A program made the translations under genes and the position numbers. The notes under the pieces are model-generated. The model worked only from the letters and a program-made list of their open reading frames with translations. It was not told the DNA's origin and searched no databases. From the NCBI GenBank assembly GCA_026193355.1, contig JAPHTL010000129.1:1-7918 (forward strand): a stretch of DNA of 7,918 nucleotides, in the 5' to 3' direction. Source of the DNA: Rhodospirillales bacterium (lineage in GTDB: Bacteria > Pseudomonadota > Alphaproteobacteria > Rhodospirillales > JAPHTL01). The stretch's first letter is position 1. The number at the start of each line of letters is the position of its first letter. Below are positions 5,720 to 7,918 of this stretch, one piece after another.

Positions 5720-7021
5720 TCAGGCCGAGGCGGCGGCTTTCAGGGCCTGGTCCAGATCGGCGATGATGTCGTCGATATGTTCGATGCCGATCGACAGACG
5801 CACATAGCCCTCCGATACGCCGCTTGCTTCCTGCTCCTTCGCCGTCAGCTGCGAATGCGTGGTGCTGGCCGGATGGATGGCCAGCGAACGCGCATCGCCG
5901 ATGTTGGCGACGTGGTAGAACATTTTCAGCGCCTCAATGAAAGCGCAGCCTGCGGCCTTTCCGCCCTTCAACTCGAAGCCCACAAGCCCGCCATATCCGC
6001 CCGACAGGCAGGCGTCGGCGCGGCGCTTTTCCTCGCCACCCTGCAAGCCCGGATAGATGACTCTGGTGATCTCCCCATGCTTGCCAAGGTAATCCGCAAC
6101 GCGGGCCGCATTGTAGCAATGGGCGCGCATGCGCAGCGGCAGGGTTTCCATCCCCTGGATGATCTGGAACGCGTTGAAGGGGCTCATCGCGCTGCCCAGA
6201 TCGCGCAGCAGGGTCGTCCGCGCCTTGATGATATAGGCGACGGGGCCGATGGGTTTGACGGCGTCCACCCAGACCGCGCCGTGATAGCTGGGATCAGGCG
6301 TGTTCAACGCCGGCTGACGGTCCTTGCCCGCGCCTTCCCAATCGAACGCGCCGCTGTCGACAAGTACGCCGCCAATGGATGTGCCGTGCCCGCCGATATA
6401 CTTTGTGCAGGAATAGACGATCACCGCTGCGCCATGCTCGAACGGACGGCACAGGATCGGGGCGGCCGTGTTGTCCATGATCAGCGGAATGCCCATCCCC
6501 TTGCCGATATCGGCAACCTCCCTGATCGGGAAGACGCGCAGCTTCGGGTTGGGCAGGGTTTCGGCATAATACGCGCGGGTGCGGTCGTCAGTGGCGCGGC
6601 GGAAGTTTTCCGGATCGGCCGGATCGACGAAGCGAACTTCGATTCCCTGATCCTTCAGCGTATTGGCGAACAGGTTCCAGGTGCCACCGTAGAGATCGGT
6701 GGAACTGACGATGTTGTCGCCAGCCTTCGCCAGATTCTGGATCGCAAAGGCCGAGGCCGACTGTCCCGACGACAGGGCCAGCGCCGCCACGCCGCCTTCC
6801 AGCGCCGCCACGCGCTTTTCCAGCACATCGTTCGTCGGGTTCATGATGCGGGTGTAGATATTGCCAAGTTCCGACAGCGCAAACAGGTTCGCAGCGTGCT
6901 CGGTGCTGTTGAACTGATACGACGTGGTCTGGTGGATCGGTACGGCGACCGAACCCGTGGTGGGGTCCGCGCGCCAGCCTGCGTGAAGAACCTGCGTTTC
7001 TGGATTTCTGCTATCGCTCAT
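5720..7021 (-). CDS. metY: O-acetylhomoserine sulfhydrylase (O-acetylhomoserine aminocarboxypropyltransferase)
   Basis: Cytoplasmic PLP enzyme of the Cys/Met-metabolism family. It makes homocysteine from O-acetylhomoserine and sulfide, the direct-sulfhydrylation route to methionine. The 433 residues match the usual MetY length. Features seen are NPETQVLHAG near the N-terminus (6-15), Y56 and R58 in YTRIMNPT, and SSGQSA (84-89). Y111 lies in DLYGGT and is the cofactor-stacking position. D183 lies in IMDNT and contacts the PLP ring nitrogen. SCTKYIGGHG (204-213) carries the PLP lysine K207. The segment around 250-295, with LRDLGSAMSPFNAF, fits MetY rather than the shorter MetZ or MetB. The ATG at 7021 follows GGGAGGAAGG; the longer frame to 7087 lacks a ribosome site. 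An AT-rich, palindrome-bearing region lies upstream and a strong terminator downstream, so it appears monocistronic. Confidence 0.96.
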   Translation of the reverse strand: MSDSRNPETQVLHAGWRADPTTGSVAVPIHQTTSYQFNSTEHAANLFALSELGNIYTRIMNPTNDVLEKRVAALEGGVAALALSSGQSASAFAIQNLAKAGDNIVSSTDLYGGTWNLFANTLKDQGIEVRFVDPADPENFRRATDDRTRAYYAETLPNPKLRVFPIREVADIGKGMGIPLIMDNTAAPILCRPFEHGAAVIVYSCTKYIGGHGTSIGGVLVDSGAFDWEGAGKDRQPALNTPDPSYHGAVWVDAVKPIGPVAYIIKARTTLLRDLGSAMSPFNAFQIIQGMETLPLRMRAHCYNAARVADYLGKHGEITRVIYPGLQGGEEKRRADACLSGGYGGLVGFELKGGKAAGCAFIEALKMFYHVANIGDARSLAIHPASTTHSQLTAKEQEASGVSEGYVRLSIGIEHIDDIIADLDQALKAAASA

Positions 7022-7088
7022 TCGACCTTCCTCCCGCTCCCTCAAGATTGTTATCCCGGCCACCCTGAACCACGCCTTGCCGCGCAAA

Positions 7089-7116
7089 TCATTATGCCCG
7101 TTTTTGGTGTTGTAAA
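7089..7116 (-). promoter_or_regulatory. Candidate metY promoter
   Basis: On the minus strand TTTACA (7116-7111) is a 5/6 match to the -35 consensus. A possible -10 is TAATGA (7094-7089) at 16-base spacing. A better -10 hexamer, CATAAT (7096-7091), sits only 14 bases away. The exact pair is uncertain, but the AT-rich block about 70-95 bases upstream of the start codon is the likely promoter. It implies a leader of roughly 60 bases. Confidence 0.35.
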
Positions 7117-7127
7117 AATTATTTTAC
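7112..7127. promoter_or_regulatory. Palindrome GTAAAA-N4-TTTTAC upstream of metY, possible operator
   Basis: GTAAAAATTATTTTAC has 6-base inverted arms around ATTA. It overlaps the candidate -35 of metY, about 95 bases before the start codon. A regulator of methionine or sulfur genes is a reasonable guess. It is not the MetR TGAA-N5-TTCA site, and I do not recognise the motif. Confidence 0.4.
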
Positions 7128-7167
7128 TTACGTTTTGGAGAGTGCACGGAATTACGCTGGAAGACAA

Positions 7168-7187
7168 CAGCCGTATTCAACCGGCTG
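7168..7187 (-). terminator. Weak hairpin downstream of the DUF1476 gene
   Basis: CAGCCG (7168-7173) and CGGCTG (7182-7187) pair around an 8-base loop, 32 bases past the DUF1476 stop. Only a loose T-rich stretch (TTGTCTTCC on the minus strand) follows. It may end DUF1476 transcription inefficiently, which would allow some read-through into metY. Confidence 0.3.
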
Positions 7188-7218
7188 GATTCGGGAAAAG
7201 TTCCACGCAAAAGGCGCG

Positions 7219-7590
7219 TCAGCCGCCGATTCTCTGGTAATCGGCATCCAGTGGTGTGGGGAATTCCCGACAGACCTGTTCCAACGCGATGACGTAAAGA
7301 CGATCGAGCTCCTTGAACGCCACATCGTCGGATAACTCGATGCCACGGGCGGCGAAATCGTCCAGAACCTTCACGACGATATTGGCCTCGCCCTTCTTTT
7401 CCAGGTCGCGCACCACCAGATCAAGGGCATAGGCTTCCGCCTCGTCACCCGACAGTCCCATCAGCCCCGCCGCCCACAGGCCGAACAATTTGTCGCGCCG
7501 GGCGTGGGCCTTGAAAATGACTTCCTCGTCGTGCTTGTACTTGGCCTCAAAGCCTTTTTCGCGCGACCGGATGGTTTCCGCCTTCGACAT
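7219..7590 (-). CDS. DUF1476 protein, F1-ATPase inhibitor zeta subunit
   Basis: This encodes a 123-residue soluble helical protein. In Paracoccus denitrificans the DUF1476 protein is the zeta subunit that binds F1-ATPase and blocks ATP hydrolysis through its N-terminus. Family features seen are REKGFEAKYKHDEE (10-23), FKAHARRDKLFGLWAA (26-41), LGLSGDEAEAY-like residues (45-54, here MGLSGDEAEAY) and a C-terminal helix with ELDRLYVIALEQV (94-106). Known members are about 104-107 residues; this one has about 16 extra at the C-terminus (108-123), ending in ADYQRIGG. The ATG at 7590 was chosen because AGGAAAGAGG lies directly upstream; the open frame to 7638 has no ribosome site. It diverges from the NRDE-family gene and lies 197 bp upstream of metY on the same strand, so its link to metY is probably positional only. 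Confidence 0.9.
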   Translation of the reverse strand: MSKAETIRSREKGFEAKYKHDEEVIFKAHARRDKLFGLWAAGLMGLSGDEAEAYALDLVVRDLEKKGEANIVVKVLDDFAARGIELSDDVAFKELDRLYVIALEQVCREFPTPLDADYQRIGG

Positions 7591-7621
7591 GCCTCTTTCC
7601 TTTTGAATACGTCTTCCTTCA

Positions 7622-7648
7622 TTTATACCTTGAAACACGCTCGCTCAA
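7622..7648 (-). promoter_or_regulatory. Candidate promoter of the DUF1476 gene
   Basis: On the minus strand TATAAA (7627-7622) serves as the -10, with TTGAGC (7648-7643) or the overlapping TTTGAG 15-16 bases upstream. The transcript start would be near 7614, giving a leader of about 24 bases with the ribosome site. The spacing is slightly short. Confidence 0.4.
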
Positions 7649-7673
7649 AAGCCGCTGACAGGAATTTGATCAC

Positions 7674-7918
7674 ATGTGCACCGTCGTAATCCTGCGCCGC
7701 GCGACCCATCCGTGGCCGATCCTGATCGCCGCCAATCGCGACGAAATGATTGATCGCCCATGGGACCCACCCGCCCGGCACTGGTCGGATCGCGAAGACG
7801 TCATCGGCGGCCGCGACCGGCTGGCCGGCGGCACATGGCTGGCGATGAACGATTCGGGCGTGGTGGCCGCGATCCTCAACCGCCGCAACAGCCTTGGCCC
7901 CGCCGAGGGGTTCCGCAG
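7674..7918 (+). CDS. NRDE (TANGO2-like) family protein, N-terminal part (partial)
   Basis: The first 81 codons are present; the gene runs off the right edge. The protein starts MCTVVIL, contains the eponymous NRDE motif as AANRDEMIDRP (19-29), and then GGRDRLAGGTWLAMN (45-59) followed by GVVAAILNRR (62-71). The invariant Cys2, NRDE and GGTW-type motifs place it in the TANGO2/NRDE family. The conserved Cys right after Met is reminiscent of N-terminal-nucleophile hydrolases, though the activity is not settled. Eukaryotic relatives have been linked to haem trafficking and lipid homeostasis. The ATG at 7674 follows an AGGAA ribosome site. The gene is divergent from the DUF1476 gene with 83 bp between starts. 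Confidence 0.9.
   Translation, partial: MCTVVILRRATHPWPILIAANRDEMIDRPWDPPARHWSDREDVIGGRDRLAGGTWLAMNDSGVVAAILNRRNSLGPAEGFR

Noticed and set aside
7076..7092. SAM-II riboswitch-like bases (TGATTTG...GCAAG on the minus strand) in the metY leader
   Set aside because: The short conserved-looking pieces are there, but the flanking arms that should form the first stem do not pair, and the downstream pseudoknot strand is not evident.
5777..7240. Long plus-strand open frame (487 codons) opposite metY
   Set aside because: It is antisense to an unmistakable metY, has no recognisable domain or ribosome site, and reflects GC-rich third-position bias on the opposite strand.

Overview
The window comes from a fairly GC-rich alphaproteobacterial chromosome. 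The strongest taxonomic clue is a DUF1476 gene (7219-7590, minus), because this family is the alphaproteobacterial F1-ATPase zeta inhibitor. The purB sequence and the NnrS tail point the same way. A Rhodospirillales-like, respiratory, possibly denitrifying organism is plausible, but that rank is inference. No rRNA, tRNA, CRISPR array, transposase or attachment site was seen. No gene-free stretch exceeds 300 bases; the largest gaps are 7022-7218 and 5531-5719.

Left part (1-2257): the last 57 codons of an NnrS-family membrane protein end at 175. They face a convergent DUF2062 membrane protein (201-845, minus). That gene diverges from an MFS transporter (992-2257, plus). The 146-bp divergent region (846-991) carries three copies of the heptamer CAACAGG, two of them forming a palindrome, plus a separate TTTCGC-N3-GCGAAA palindrome. 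It looks like a regulated promoter region.

Middle part (2258-5719): purB, adenylosuccinate lyase (2364-3758, plus), has its own short leader and an apparent insertion of about 28 residues near the C-terminus. It converges on an unusual two-gene minus-strand operon. The upstream gene (4769-5530) is a tandem-duplicated, AdoMet-decarboxylase-like protein in which the usual pyruvoyl serine cannot be placed in either half. The downstream gene (3765-4766), which begins 2 bp after the first gene's stop codon, encodes a cysteine-rich protein with a possible GNAT-like C-terminal half. A 10-bp perfect hairpin at the purB/operon junction doubles as the last codons of the second gene. The operon has a 125-bp AT-rich promoter region with two palindromes and is insulated from metY by a strong terminator. 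It is the best candidate here for an undescribed system.

Right part (5720-7918): metY, O-acetylhomoserine sulfhydrylase (5720-7021, minus), ends at a textbook Rho-independent terminator and has an AT-rich upstream region with a 16-bp palindrome. Upstream of it lies the DUF1476 gene (minus), which diverges from the start of an NRDE/TANGO2-family gene (7674 to the window edge, plus).

How the genes relate: most are single-gene transcription units for housekeeping metabolism (purines, methionine, ATP synthase control). metY and the AdoMet-decarboxylase-like gene could be linked through methionine and S-adenosylmethionine. However, the terminator between them shows that they are transcribed separately, so a functional link is only inferred.
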